DNA of 64,000 bases from Panonychus citri (GCF_014898815.1 NW_026515508.1:1-64000); one strand, 5' to 3'. Counted from the stretch's first letter, positions 11,672 through 23,374 are shown. The notes: generated from the letters alone by a model not told the origin. A program made the numbers and translations.

Positions 11672-13225
11672 TTGCGAGATAGTAAAGCTTTCGATTGGAA
11701 AAAGAAACAACCAAGGAGGAGAGAGAGAGAGAGAGATAGACTTTGACTTGGATAGATGATGAAAAAAAATGAAGAGATTAGTTGATAATCTGGTAGATTA
11801 TGTGGACATGAGAAAAACAGATCAAAACTCGTTGTGATTACCACGATTGTTTAGAAAGTGAATGAGATTCGGATAGTTTATCTAAAGAGAAGGGATAACA
11901 AAAAGAGACAATTTGTTAGATATGATACATGAACGAGATTCCAAATTAATTGCAATTCGAATACACAGTTGATCTTGTTGACTATAAATCAAAAAGAATC
12001 ACATGTTCAGATGTTTTTCTTACTTATTAGAATATAAATAATTGATGATGATTGAATTTTCTTCTTGTATCTCAACTGGTTTAAGTATCGGTGGCTTGTT
12101 GTTGATAAAAATCTTGTGTCATTACAGAATAAAAGTAACCATTGATCATTTTCTTCTGACAATTTAATCTAATCACTGTAATCATCGTCAGATTTTACGA
12201 ATTCAATCAAATAAATGACACACATATAAACGGTTAATTGGAGTTAATTAGAAATTTGTGTTGAGGTAGAATTTTGGATAGAATTAAACAAAAGAAAATG
12301 ATGAGAGAAATATACACAATGAGAAGGCAATTATACACAATAGAAAATCGGCGACTCAGAAAAGAATAGAATGATTGGTCATTCTGGAGAGAAGAAGAAG
12401 AAGAAGAAAATACTGATGATGATAGAAGAAGATGAAAAGAAAGAGGTTGATTAAATCACATTGGTAATTAGAAAATCAATTGATATAAAAACAGAGAAAA
12501 AGAGAGATACAGAAAGTGGAATTACAGATCAGCAACTATTGAGAAAAAATGACTTTTTGTTGACAATTTTTTTCTCTTTTTTCTTTTCTCTTCTTTTCAA
12601 CCAACAGGTCAAAATGGACACACGATGTTGATTAAATTGCGAACAATTAACAAATAATTACAAATAATTACAAAGAAGAAGAAAAATGAAACATATTAAG
12701 TAGAGATGAAGATGAAAGAAAATCAAATGTAAACAAAAGGAAAAAGAGAGTAACCAGTTTTTGGAAAATAGAAAAAATGATTTTCTCTTTCTTTTGGTTT
12801 TCTTTCTTTCTTTCACTTTCTTCACTTTCTTTTTTCTTCTTTCTTTTTGCTACACAATCAACATTGGGAAACCTTTCGATTACACCAATTAACCAACACA
12901 CTGATTCGCAACAATTAACTAAATCATTTAGGAGGTTTTACCTTTTCTTTCTGGTTAAAGGTTAATGTCTTGATCTCTTTTTCTGGTTTGATTGTTTTCA
13001 TTTTGTTCTGATTGACAATTAATCAGAAATCATCTTCTAATTATCTGATTGATTGTTTGGTTATCTTATTTGTGATCTATTCGTGTATCGATTTTAACTG
13101 TTTCCTGTCAATTTAATCTTTTATATCAAATGGATTCAGCTAATTGTTGTTCTGGTTGTAAATCATATTCATATTATTAGAAGATATCAATTACTTCCTG
13201 ATTTAGTTTCAATTGTTTTCCATCA
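11672..13225. other. FucT copy 1 upstream region, no gene seen
   Basis: The first ~100 bases hold a (GA)n-rich leader that recurs before other FucT copies. The rest is AT-rich with pyrimidine-rich tracts near 12565-12600 and 12780-12850. Opposite-strand open frames here (12668-12901 and 12777-12965) are low-complexity and are not called. Confidence 0.45.
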
Positions 13226-13560
13226 GATAAGTTAATTGTTGTTCATCAATTTTGACACATTATTGATTATTGTTTTTCTCTGTGATTATTTGATTAACTA
13301 CATTTCTTTTTAATGTTTAATTGTCCAAATATTATAATAGATTAGGTTAATGAACTTGTTGGAAAAGTTGAACTGAATCATTTTGTTTTCATTATATTAA
13401 TAAATATTATTGTTGTTAATCCGATCGCATTGATTGCTGAGTAGATTAAAAAATTATAATTATAACTTGTAAATAGTGAAACTAGATCTTGATTGATTAG
13501 TGAGCTTTTTCAATTCAAGTTCAAATTGAACTGCTCAATGACCAGAATTGATTTATCGGT
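13226..13560. repeat. Relic of a FucT downstream flank
   Basis: This block closely matches 19610-19935, the 3' flank and last codons of FucT copy 4 (shared strings such as GATTAGGTTAATGAACTTG and GAAACTAGATCTTGATTGAT). It stops within the terminal codons at ...GATTTATCGG, where unrelated sequence and then the MPND fragment begin. It marks a site where a FucT copy was lost or its duplication broke off. Confidence 0.75.
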
Positions 13561-13598
13561 TTATATTTAACAATAATTATTTTCTTCTTTCAACTTAC

Positions 13599-14400
13599 AA
13601 CTTACATTCCCTGTATTGGATTAATTTGTTCACCTTACGATGAAGATAATCCAAGATTAACCTCAAGGTATCAAGCTTTTTGGGTTATGCCTCCAAATGA
13701 ATTTAAACCCCTTGAATATGGGCGACCCATGCAGATGACTTACAGTGTGACCAGAGATTCATTTCTAACACAAGATTTACTATTAGACATGGTTAGTATA
13801 CTTTGGATAAAAATTTTTAAACAAAAATTATTTTCTTCTAATTATTTTTTTCTTTTATTTATTAACTTTTTCTTGTTCAGCGTCTACTTGCTCATTATTA
13901 TATTGATGGTCCAGACGCGATTAAATTTTCCGATAATTACTCAACTAAAGAGAAAACTTTTTGGCACAAACTTCAGGCCTCTTTAAAGCCATTTTTACCC
14001 CGAGATCTCACCACTACCGTTAATCAAACTCCAGCTCAGACACAAGTCCAACAACAAGCACTTTCCCATTTCTGGGCTTTTCTCAAAGGACTTTTACTCC
14101 CTTGAAGTAATTTCCACTTCGCCACAATTAACAAAATCGTCCAATTCCCATGACAAAACAACAATCTCCTTTTATCTCTAACAAGAATACAATTGATATT
14201 TATTCATAATTTTCATTAATCGACAAACTCCACACCAAACCAGATTAAAGAGCGATGGATAAAACTTGATCTCAGCAATAATGTCTAACCAATTGACAAA
14301 GGGAAATTCTTACATTGTAAAAAGAAAAACAACAAATAGTGAACCAAATTAATAAATAGTAATAACATTTAGCTCTTAAATACGTAATTCACTTCAACTT
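13599..14400 (+). pseudogene. Truncated inverted duplicate of MPND 3' end
   Basis: This ~800-bp block is a near-copy of the 3' part of the MPND gene at 33948-34750 in reverse orientation. It contains the last part of coding exon 1 (from YIPCIGLICSPYDEDNPRL), the intron with its GTTAGT donor and TTGTTCAG acceptor, all of exon 2 to the TGA, and about 300 bp of 3' flank. The N-terminus, catalytic HSH motif and promoter are absent, so it cannot make the enzyme. Retention of the intron shows DNA-level duplication rather than retrotransposition. It is inserted between FucT-derived sequences. Confidence 0.9.
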
Positions 14401-14412
14401 CAACAGGTAAAT

Positions 14413-14535
14413 CGGATAAACTAGATCGTCTAAAAGTGTTCATTGGAAATGCCAGATAATGCAAGATCCACGTTTGACCTTCAAATTTATATTTAGGTAA
14501 ATCTGAGAGATTAGTATATCGCCGATAGAAAGTTA
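14413..14535 (-). pseudogene. FucT internal fragment (~120 bp)
   Basis: The minus strand encodes an isolated slice of the GT10 donor-proximal region (FYRRYTNLSDLPKYKFEGQT, then WILHYL) with neither N- nor C-terminus. It abuts the end of the duplicated MPND 3' flank with only ~10 bp between. It is a broken remnant of another family member. Confidence 0.8.
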
Positions 14536-14779
14536 CTGCAGCAGTAAGATCTTACAAATGATTATAATTAGAAATATTTAATCATCAAAATAGATTAGGC
14601 TGCTGGACTTGTTGGAAACGTTTAAATAGATCACTGAGTTTTCCTTAAATTGTTTTTGTTGTTGAGAATACATTTGTACTGATTAATTGGTGGATCAACA
14701 AGTTATAATCATAACTTGTAAATTGTGAATCCTTGATTATTTAGTGAAAATTTTTAACTTCGTCAATTCAAACTCAAAT

Positions 14780-16008
14780 TTAACTGTTCAACGGCCGGAA
14801 TTTGAATCTATTTCGTGGACTCCATGATGTACAACCTTCCTTGAACCACCAACCAACAAAATCTTTATATTGACGGTTACATGATACATTTGATTGTCTT
14901 AATTGTAGATCTTTGGTTGATGATGAAAATGAAAATCCACTTTGGGTTGATTGTTTCAATCTGGAGCATATTTGGCAAAGAACTATCCGATAATCGTTAT
15001 TGTCGATCGTATACCGAGATTTCCACTCAAAATAGGAATTGTATCTTTTCTCATCGTTAGATAGACTTCGTAATAACATTGCAAGTATCGAGGTGATTTA
15101 AATGAAAGCGCATCGATGTACGAATGATTTGGTAAAACTGATGAATAATTGGCTCCACCAAGAACAATGGGAATGATTGTGTAATTAAGAAGATTGATTA
15201 TCTTCTCGGTATAATAATCGGTACAGATTGAATTCTCGAAAGACAAGTAGTATCGATATTTTTCTCAAAATATTCGTAACAATATGATCCCTCGGAACGT
15301 GGACATTTGTATGGACCACATTCACCATAAATGTCAACATCAATGTAACGAGCTAACTCTTTGACATATTCATCTCTTCCTGATTCGGCCCTACAACGTG
15401 AAACCATCCAGACTACATTACGACTTTTCTGAGAAAAGGTAACATTAGTTTTGTCTGATTCAAAAGATTCATTCTTTGGTAAAATAAATCCATATGGTGT
15501 TGGAAAGTCTGAATCAGCTCGATAACTGGACCAACAATCAACGTAATTAGAGAAGCGGTTAATTCAGATAGTCTATGTGTGTTAGCTGGAGACTCTAGAT
15601 GATGCAAGATCCACGTTTGACCTTCAAATTTATACTTAGGCAAATCTGAGAGATTAGTATGTCGCCAATAGAAAATAACAACTTTCGCCTGTGCAAAGAG
15701 ACTTCGATTTCGGTGACAATACAATCACAGTCTAAAGGTAAATTGGTTGATTCGTTCCATGAACCACAGTTAAAGGTAACGGTCCATATTAGGATAATCG
15801 GTGGTGAAAGAGGATAAATGGTTGTTGAAAATGCAAGTGAGACTCGGATTGATCGAGCAAATGATCGATTGATGAAGAAATAGGTAAAATAAAGGCAGAA
15901 GATGAGACCGATAATAACCAGAGTCCATTTCTTACGTCTTTGTGATGAGTGTGAATTTCGGTTTAACCGGTTAATTCGATTATTATATAGTAACTGGACT
16001 TCGTCCAT
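14780..16008 (-). pseudogene. Alpha-1,3-fucosyltransferase copy 2, four frameshifts
   Basis: The full family length is present, from the MDEVQLLYNN start (16008) to a stop at 14780, with recognisable membrane anchor and GT10 motifs (SFENSICTDYYTEKIINLL). Aligned by eye to copies 1 and 3, four one-base deletions break the frame: near 15712 (TTCGAGTG became TTCGGTG), 15553 (a base lost from AGAAAGCGG/AGAACGCGG), 15260 (a C lost before the TTTTT run) and 15082 (GCCAAG became GCAAG). No single frame covers the catalytic domain. Either the copy is a pseudogene or the assembly carries indel errors here. The upstream flank is homologous to those of copies 3-5. Confidence 0.85.
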
Positions 16009-16159
16009 TTGCAAGTTCGTAAAGCTTTCGATTGGAAAACGACCAAAGGAGAGAGAGAATAAAAAAGATGACTGTGGATCCAAAAAATGAAGAAATTAGT
16101 TAGTAACCTGTTGGATTGGGTGGACTCGAAAAATAGATCAAAACTCTTTGCGATTAGAA

Positions 16160-16440
16160 GGTGAATGTGAATTAGATTCGAACAATTTAACTTACGAGAA
16201 GGGAAAACGAAAAGAGAGACAATTTGTTAGGTTTAATTAAACTAAAGATTTTTAATTACAACTTTTTACCTTTTTTTCTCTTTTTTTCCTCTTCCGTTTT
16301 CGTCTACACCTCAATTTACACACCGGTCTCATTATTTGGTTGTTGATTGTACATACACGATACTCATAATTACAGTAAACAATTACTGGTGCATCGATAT
16401 TAATCCAATGTAATGTATTAATATTTAGCTAATTGTTGTT
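16160..16440. repeat. FucT upstream flank repeat, unit 1
   Basis: This block recurs almost unchanged at 19160-19400, partly at 21380-21545, and at 23490-23720. Shared words include CACACCGGTCTCATTATT, CATACACGATACTCATAATT and CGATATTAATCCAATGTAAT. It shows that the array grew by duplicating units that include the gene and several hundred bases upstream, so the copies probably inherited a common promoter region. Confidence 0.85.
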
Positions 16441-16501
16441 CATCAATTTTGACACACTATTTGATTATTGTTTGGTTATTGTCTTTGATTATTTGATCAA
16501 C

Positions 16502-16877
16502 TATCGGGTGAGCGAAAATGAGTGAGTATCTCAAGAATGGTAGGTTCTAGAATAAAGTTCAAAGCGTCATTGAAAGCGCCATCGATCAAATATTAATGAG
16601 TAATTTTTTCAAAACTTTCGAAGTTCAAATACAACTGTGGTTCTTATTTAAAGGCCAAAATCGCGATTTTCTACATGAGAAATTTATAATGGGGAAGTTA
16701 TCGAGCCGTCAACCGTTCGCTTTTCAGGCCACTCGATTTCTCGAGAACCGTACGTCCTAAGAAAAAAAGCCGAACATTTTTGGACTCAGCGTAAAACTCA
16801 CTTTCTCAAAATGTACAGAAACGTAGGTCTAAAACCTAAGGTTCGTGAGTTACTCACTCATCTTTGGTCACCCGATA
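16502..16877. mobile_element. MITE-like insertion with ~30-bp TIRs
   Basis: The ends form imperfect inverted repeats: TATCGGGTGAGCGAAAATGA at the left, and the reverse complement TATCGGGTGACCAAAGATGA of the right end, continuing about 10 bp further. The interior (~300 bp) has no coding frame and is less AT-rich than its surroundings. Paralogous flanks of other FucT copies (near 19463 and 23862) run through the same position without it, giving an empty site. The ends are compatible with a TA target duplication, as for Tc1/mariner-class MITEs, but a small AT difference at the right edge leaves the exact duplication open. Confidence 0.8.
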
Positions 16878-17742
16878 TTATTTCTTATCAATGGTTATAA
16901 TTATAAATGTTTAATCGTCCAAGTAGATTAGATAAATTAACTTGTTGGGAAAGTTTAATAATTTTGTTTTCTTTTAACTGTTGTTAACAATTATTGCGAT
17001 TTTTATATCAAGATTTAAGAAAAACTATTAATAGTAATCGTACAGAAATGCTAAAAGTATTAGCAGAAAGAACACAAAAATCGTCAACAACACGTCCGAA
17101 TAGAACCAATGTAAAAGGGGGTCAGGTCAAGAGTCATTAGTTAATGAAGAAGAAAGTTAAATTAAAATAATTAAATTACAAAAAAGCCAGAAAAGACATT
17201 CGTTCACATTCATGAATTCAATTTCTCAAAATTTCATAGACAAAGCGATCTTGTTGATCGCATGATTTTCCTTGGATAATAAACTCGATAATTATTTGTC
17301 TCAAACTTATATTTCATAGTTTTATAATTTTTATTAATTCCTCGTTAGAAATTTTGAATTTATCTGAACTAGAAGTCGAGTTATAATCAACTGATTATTG
17401 TCTTTAAACTTTTGGAGAGGACTGTATGTGAGCTCAGGTGAATCTTTGGAACTATTTTATTTGTTTTTTCTTTTTCCTTGTTCACTTGACCATCTATTTT
17501 TAGACGATTGCCGGAATCGATTAATTTGGATTCCTCGATGTCAACCATGAGTTCAGTTTAGTGCTGAAGGTTGGAATAAATCAATTTGGTACTTATAATT
17601 TGTAATTATAATTGAGATTAATTACAAACAAAAGCCATGATGGTGGTTATGATCAATTAACTAGAAATAATTTAGATCTTGATTGTTTTCTGAAAGTCGT
17701 TTCTATGACTTTTTCCTTGTGAATTCAAGTTCAATCGCATGA
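16878..17742. other. Inter-copy spacer, no gene seen
   Basis: Spacer between the MITE-like element and FucT copy 3. The part from about 17640 to 17742 is homologous to the FucT copy 1 3' flank (GATCAATTAACTAGAAATAA is shared). The rest is AT-rich single-copy-looking sequence. Confidence 0.5.
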
Positions 17743-18987
17743 CTATGACCAGAACTTGAATTGATTTATTGGAGTCCATGATTTACATGAGGTTTCATTA
17801 TACCACCAACTAAACAAATCTTTATCTGGATGGTTACATAATACATTTGATCGTCTTAATTGATGGTGATCTTTGGTTGATGATGAAAATGAAAATCCAC
17901 TTTGGGTTGATTGTTTCAATCTGGAGCATATTTGGCAAAAAAGTGTTCGATAATCGTTATTGTTAATCGTGAAGCGAGATTTCCACTCAAAATAGGAATT
18001 GTATCTTTTCTCATCGGCAGATAGACTTCGTAATAACATTGCCAAGTATCGAGGTGATTTAAATGAAAGAGCATCGATATACGAATGATTTGGTAAAACT
18101 GATGAATAATTGGCTCCACCAAGAACAATCGGAATGATTGTGTAATTAAGAAGATTGATTATCTTCTCGGTATAATAATCGGTACAGATTGAATTCTCGA
18201 AAGACAAGTAGTATCGATACTTTTTCTCAAAATATTCGTAACAATGTGATCCCTCGGAACGTGGACATTTGAATGGACCACAATCACCATAAATGTCAAC
18301 ATCGATGTAACGAGCTAACTCTTTGACATATTCATCTCTTCCCGATGGGGCTCCACAATTAGAAACCATCCAGGCCACATTACGACTTTTATTTACAAAG
18401 AAAGCATTAGGAGCATTAACTTGGTTCGATTTTTCAGATTTATGAGATTCATTATTTGGTAAAATAAATCCATATGGTGTTGGAAAGTCTGAATCAGTTC
18501 GATAACTGGACCAACAATCAACGTAATTAGAGAACGCGGTTAATTCAGATCGTCTATGTGTGTGTATTGGAGATTCCATATGATGCCAGATCCACGTTTG
18601 ACCTTCAAATTTATATTTAGGCAAATCTGAGAGATCAGTATTCCTCCAATAGAAAAGCACAACTTTCGCTTGAGGTAAGAGACTTCGATTTCGAGTGACA
18701 ATACAATCACAGTCTAAAGGTAAATTGGTTGATTCGTTCCATGAACCACAGTTAAAGGTAACGGTCCATATTAGGATAATCGGTGGTGACAGAGGATAAA
18801 TGATAGTTGAAAAAGCAGGTGAGACTTGGATTGAACGAGAAAATAAATTGATAAAAAAATACGTAAAACTGAGGCAAAAGAGTAGACCGATAATAACAAG
18901 AATCCATTTTTTACGTCTTTTTGATGAGTATAAATTTCGGGTTAACTGTTTAAATTGATTATTGTATAGTAATTGAACTTCAACCAT
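17743..18987 (-). CDS. Alpha-1,3-fucosyltransferase, GT10, copy 3 (intact)
   Basis: This uninterrupted single-exon frame of 414 residues starts at MVEVQLLYNN. It has a cytosolic RRKK stop, a transmembrane anchor at about residues 29-47 (WILVIIGLLFCLSFTYFFI), a short stem and a complete GT10 catalytic domain with QTWIWHHMESPIHTH, SFENSICTDYYTEKI and IPIVLGGANYSSVLP. Compared with copy 1 the stem is about 20 residues shorter and a stretch near HKSEKSNQVNAPN is longer. The role is fucose transfer from GDP-fucose in the Golgi. Its 3' half is almost identical to copy 1, while its 5' half is closer to copies 2 and 4, which hints at gene conversion between copies. Confidence 0.92.
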   Translation of the reverse strand: MVEVQLLYNNQFKQLTRNLYSSKRRKKWILVIIGLLFCLSFTYFFINLFSRSIQVSPAFSTIIYPLSPPIILIWTVTFNCGSWNESTNLPLDCDCIVTRNRSLLPQAKVVLFYWRNTDLSDLPKYKFEGQTWIWHHMESPIHTHRRSELTAFSNYVDCWSSYRTDSDFPTPYGFILPNNESHKSEKSNQVNAPNAFFVNKSRNVAWMVSNCGAPSGRDEYVKELARYIDVDIYGDCGPFKCPRSEGSHCYEYFEKKYRYYLSFENSICTDYYTEKIINLLNYTIIPIVLGGANYSSVLPNHSYIDALSFKSPRYLAMLLRSLSADEKRYNSYFEWKSRFTINNNDYRTLFCQICSRLKQSTQSGFSFSSSTKDHHQLRRSNVLCNHPDKDLFSWWYNETSCKSWTPINQFKFWS

Positions 18988-19159
18988 TTACGTTATACTA
19001 AAGACTTCGGTTCGAAAAAGAAATGATAATGGGAGAGAGAAAGAGAATAGACTTGGAGATGATGAGAAAAAAATGAAGAGATTAGTTGATAATCTGGTAT
19101 ATTAAGTGGACTCGAAAATAGATCAAAACTCTTTGCGATTAGAAGGTGAATATTAATGA

Positions 19160-19400
19160 GATTCGAACAATTTAACTTACGAGAAGGGAAAACGAAAAGA
19201 GAGACAATTTGTTAGGTTTAATTAAACTAAAGATCTTTAATTACAACTTTTTACCTTTTTTTCTCTTTTTTTCCTCTTCCGTTTTCGTCTACACCTCAAT
19301 TTACACACCGGTCTCATTATTTGGTTGTTGATTGTACATACACGATACTCATAATTACAGTAAACAATTACCGGTGCATCGATATTAATCCAATGTAATA
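19160..19400. repeat. FucT upstream flank repeat, unit 2
   Basis: Close copy of 16160-16440, located just upstream of copy 3. It supports segmental tandem duplication of gene plus promoter-proximal DNA. No coding potential is seen. Confidence 0.85.
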
Positions 19401-19890
19401 AGTGTAAGTTAGTTGTTCATCTATTTTGATTATCTTTGCTTTTGACTTTGATTATTTGATTAACTATTTCTTATTAATGGCTAAAATCATAGATTTTTAA
19501 TTGTTCAAATAGATTAAGTTAAGATTTTAGTTTAACTAAATCTTTTGTTGATAATCATATCCATTTTATTCAAAGATATCAATGACTTCCTATTTCTATC
19601 AGAAAAGTTAATTGTTGTTCATTAATTTTGACACATTATTGATTATTGTTTTTCTCTGTGATTATTTGATTAACTACATTTCTTTTTAATGTTTAATTGT
19701 CCAAATATTATAATAGATTAGGTTAATGAACTTGTTGGAAAAGTTAAACTGAATCATGCTGTTTCCATTATAAATATTATTGTTGTTAATCCGATCGCAT
19801 TGATTGCTCAGTGGATTAAAAAATTATAATTATAACTTGTAAATAGTGAAACTAGATCTTGATTGATTAGTGAGCTTTTTCAATTCAAGT
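19401..19890. other. FucT inter-copy spacer
   Basis: The block 19610-19890 is the copy 4 downstream flank and is repeated at 13226-13545. The rest is AT-rich spacer without a gene. It carries the intact form of the site occupied by the MITE at 16502 (near 19463). Confidence 0.6.
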
Positions 19891-21139
19891 TCAAATTGAA
19901 CTTCTCAATGACCAGAGCTTGAATTGATTTATCGGAGTCCATGATTTACACGAGGTTTCATTATACCACCAATAAGCCAAATCTTTATCTGGGTGGTTAC
20001 ATAATACATTTGATTGTTTTAATTGTAGATCTTTGGTTGATGGTGAGGACACAAATCCACTTTGTGTTAATTGTTTTAATCTGGAGCATATTTTGCAGGA
20101 AAGTGTTCGATAATCGTTAGTTTTGACTGTGAATCGAGATTTCCATTCAAAATAGGAATTGTATCTTTTCTCGTCGTTAGATAGACTCAGTAAAAGCATT
20201 GCTAAATCTCGAGGTGATTTAAATGAAAGCGCATCGATATACGAATGATTTGGTAAAACGTATGAATAATTACCTCCACCAAGAACTATGGGAATGATTG
20301 TGTAATTAAGAAGATTGATTATCTTCTCGGTATAATAATCGGTACAAATTGAATTCTCGAAAGATAAGTAGTATCGATACTTTTTCTCAATATACTGGTA
20401 ACAATATGATCCCTTGGAACGTGGACATTTGTATGGACCACAATCACCATAAATGTCAACATCAATGTAACGAGCTAACTCTTTGACATATTCATCTCTT
20501 CCCGATGGGGCTCCGCAATTAGAAACCATCCAGGCCACGTTACGACTTTTATTTACAAAGAAAGCATTAGGAGCATTAACTTGGTTCGATTTTTCAGATT
20601 TATGAGATTCATTATTTGGTAAAATAAATCCATATGGTGTTGGAAAGTCTGAATCAGCTCGATAACTGGACCAACAATCAACGTAATTAGAGAAAGCGGT
20701 TAATTCAGATCGTCTATGTGTGTATTGGAGATTCCATATGATGCCAGATCCACGTTTGACCTTTAAATTTATATTTAGGTAAATCTGTGATATTAGTGTT
20801 TCGCCAATAGAAAAGCACAACTTTCGCTTGAGGTAAGAGACTTCGATTTCGAGTGACAATACAATCACAGTCTAAAGGTAAATTGGTTGATTCGTTCCAT
20901 GAACCACAGTTAAAGGTAACGGTCCATATTAAGATAATCGGTGATGAAAAAGGATAAATGGTTGTTGGTGAGACTCTGATTGAACGAGAAGATAGATTGA
21001 TAACAAAATAGGTAAAACTGAGGCAAAAGAGTAGACCGATAATAAACAGAGTCCATTTTTTACGTCTTTTTGATGAATTAAGTGAATTTCGGTTTAGCTG
21101 ATTAGTTCGTTTATTGTGTAATAATTGAACCTCATCCAT
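19891..21139 (-). pseudogene. Alpha-1,3-fucosyltransferase copy 4, one 2-bp frameshift
   Basis: Start MDEVQLLHNK at 21139, membrane anchor, stem and the whole GT10 domain to a stop at 19891 are present. Only one lesion separates it from an intact gene. The tract read on the plus strand as CTATGTGTGTATTGG (about 20714-20726) has one GT unit fewer than copy 3 (CTATGTGTGTGTATTGG). This moves the frame and ends translation after MESPIHT. Both halves stay open on either side, so the lesion is recent, polymorphic or an assembly error. The C-terminal extension (NQFKLWSLRSSI) differs from other copies. Confidence 0.85.
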
Positions 21140-22064
21140 TTGCGAGATAGTAAAGCTTTCGATCGGAAAAAGTAATGGCCAGGGGAGAGAGAGAGAGAAT
21201 AGACTTTGACTTGGAGATGATGAAAAAAAGATGATCTTCGATCCAAAGAATGAAAAATTAGTTGATAATCTGGTGGTGGTAATATTATGTGGACATGAGA
21301 AAAACAGATCAGTTGCAATTATCACGATTGTTTAGAGAGGGAATATGAATAAGACTTGGATAATTAGAGATAGAAAAATAGATAATTCTTTAGGTTTAAT
21401 TAAACTAAAGATCTTCCATTACAGCTTTCTCTCTCTCTCTCTTTCTTTCCTCTTCCTTTTTCGTTGTCATCACAGTTTACACACCGGTCTCATGATTGGC
21501 GAGATTCCTAATTACAGTAAACAGCCACTGGTGAATCGATTGAAATCTAAAAAAAGGTATTCGGCTAATTATTGTTCTCGACGTTAATCATATTCATATC
21601 ATTGTTTATTAGTAGAGATCAATTTCTTCCTGAATCAGACATTGCAACGTTTCCGATTTTATTTATTGTAAAAAAGATCAATTGAAAATTCGATTGAAAA
21701 ACAACCTTTTTTTTCAATGGGTCATTTCATTAACTGAATTTATCGATCGATCTGAGAGCTGATTCACAAGAACAAAAAATTTCATGACGATAATACTGTT
21801 TAATAACAAAAATTTTTACAACTTCAGAATACATGATAATCGAATTCAAGACAATGGATCCATTTGGAGATGGAAGCGATTAGATTTTGATTTGAAACCA
21901 CTTTTACATGTAATTGTCTTCTTAATGAGAAAGTTACTGACTTGTGAGAAAATCTGTAACAATTATACTGTTGAAATAGTGGAACTAGATCTTGATTGTT
22001 TAGTGAAAATCTTTGCTTAATGTTTTGCCAGTTCAAGTCGAAATTGAACTGTTCAGTTACTTGA
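21140..22064. other. FucT inter-copy spacer
   Basis: A (GA)n-rich leader lies next to copy 4 and a partial upstream-flank repeat lies at 21380-21545 (CACACCGGTCTCATGATT). The rest is AT-rich with no supported gene. The short plus-strand frames here overlap the flank repeat and are not called. Confidence 0.5.
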
Positions 22065-23281
22065 CTATAACCAGAATTTGAATCGATTCCATGGACTCCA
22101 TGACTTACACCATCCTTCATTGTACCACCAATTATCCAAGTCTTTATGTCGACGATTACATAATACATTTGATGATAAAAATTCATTTTGAGTTAACTGT
22201 TTCAATTTGGGACATATTTGGCAAGAAAGTGTTCGGTAATCGTTATTGTTGACTGTGAATCGAGATTTCCACTCAAAATATGAATTATATCTTCTCTCAT
22301 CTGCAGATAAACTCAGTAATAACATCGCCAAGTCTCGAGGTGATTTAAATGAAAGCGCATCAATATACGAATGATTGGTAAAACGTATGAATAATTACCT
22401 CCACCAAGAACAATCGGAATGATTGTGTAATTAAGAAGATTGAGTAGTTTCTCTGTAAAATAATCGTTACAAATTGAATTCTCGAAAGACAAGTAGTATC
22501 GATACTTTTTCTCAAAATATTCGTAACAATGTGATCCCTCGGAACGTGGACATTTGAATGGACCACATTCACCATAAATGTCAACATCAATGTAACGAGC
22601 TAACTCTTCAACATATTCATGCCTTCCCGAAGGAGCATGACAATGTGAAACCATCCAGACCACATTACGACTTTTCTTTGAAAAGGAACACTAACTTCAT
22701 CTGATTGATGAGATTCATTTTTTGGTGAAAAAAAACCATATGGAGTTGGAAAATCAGAATTAGCTCGATAACTGGACCAACAATCAACGTAATCAGAGAA
22801 AACAGGTAATTCAGAGCGTCTACGTGTGTGTATCGGTGATTCCATAGTATGCCAGATCCACGTTTGACCTTCAAATTTATATTCAGGCAAATCTGAGATT
22901 AGTATTACGCCAATAGAAAATAACAACTTTCGCTTGAGGTAAGAGACTTCGATTTCGAGTGACAATACAATCACAGTCTAAAGGCACATCCGTTGTTCCT
23001 ATCCATGAATCGAAAGGAGGAGTCCATAGGATGATAATCGGTGGAGAAGGAGGATAAACGAGCGGAGGAAATGCAGTTGGAATTGACACTCGGACTAATG
23101 GATGAGCTGATCCATGCGATTTATTTCCTGGATTGACGAGAAAATAGCCCAAATAGAGGCAAAAAAGGAGACCAACAATGAACAAAATCCACTTTTTACG
23201 TCTTTGTAATGAGAATGAATGACAAGAATTTCGAGTCAACTTATTAATTCGTTTATTGTGTAATAATTGAACTTCATCCAT
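22065..23281 (-). pseudogene. Alpha-1,3-fucosyltransferase copy 5, three frameshifts
   Basis: The copy spans from MDEVQLLHNK (23281) to a stop at 22065 and retains the anchor (WILFIVGLLFCLYLGYFLV), the RNRSLLPQAKVVIFYWRNTN block and the GT10 motif SFENSICNDYFTEKLLNLL. Three small deletions relative to copies 1 and 3 break it: two bases in a GAGAGA tract near 22897, one G in a GGG run near 22685, and one T in a TTT run near 22375. It is the most diverged long copy. The upstream leader contains a long (GA)n microsatellite. Confidence 0.85.
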
Positions 23282-23318
23282 TTGCGACCTACTAAATATT
23301 TAGTTTGTAAAAAGAAAT

Positions 23319-23322
<4 letters not shown>

Positions 23323-23370
<48 letters not shown>
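23323..23370. repeat. (AG)n microsatellite
   Basis: About 24 perfect AG units lie in the leader of FucT copy 5, at the position where other copies have shorter GA-rich tracts. Confidence 0.95.
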
Positions 23371-23374
<4 letters not shown>

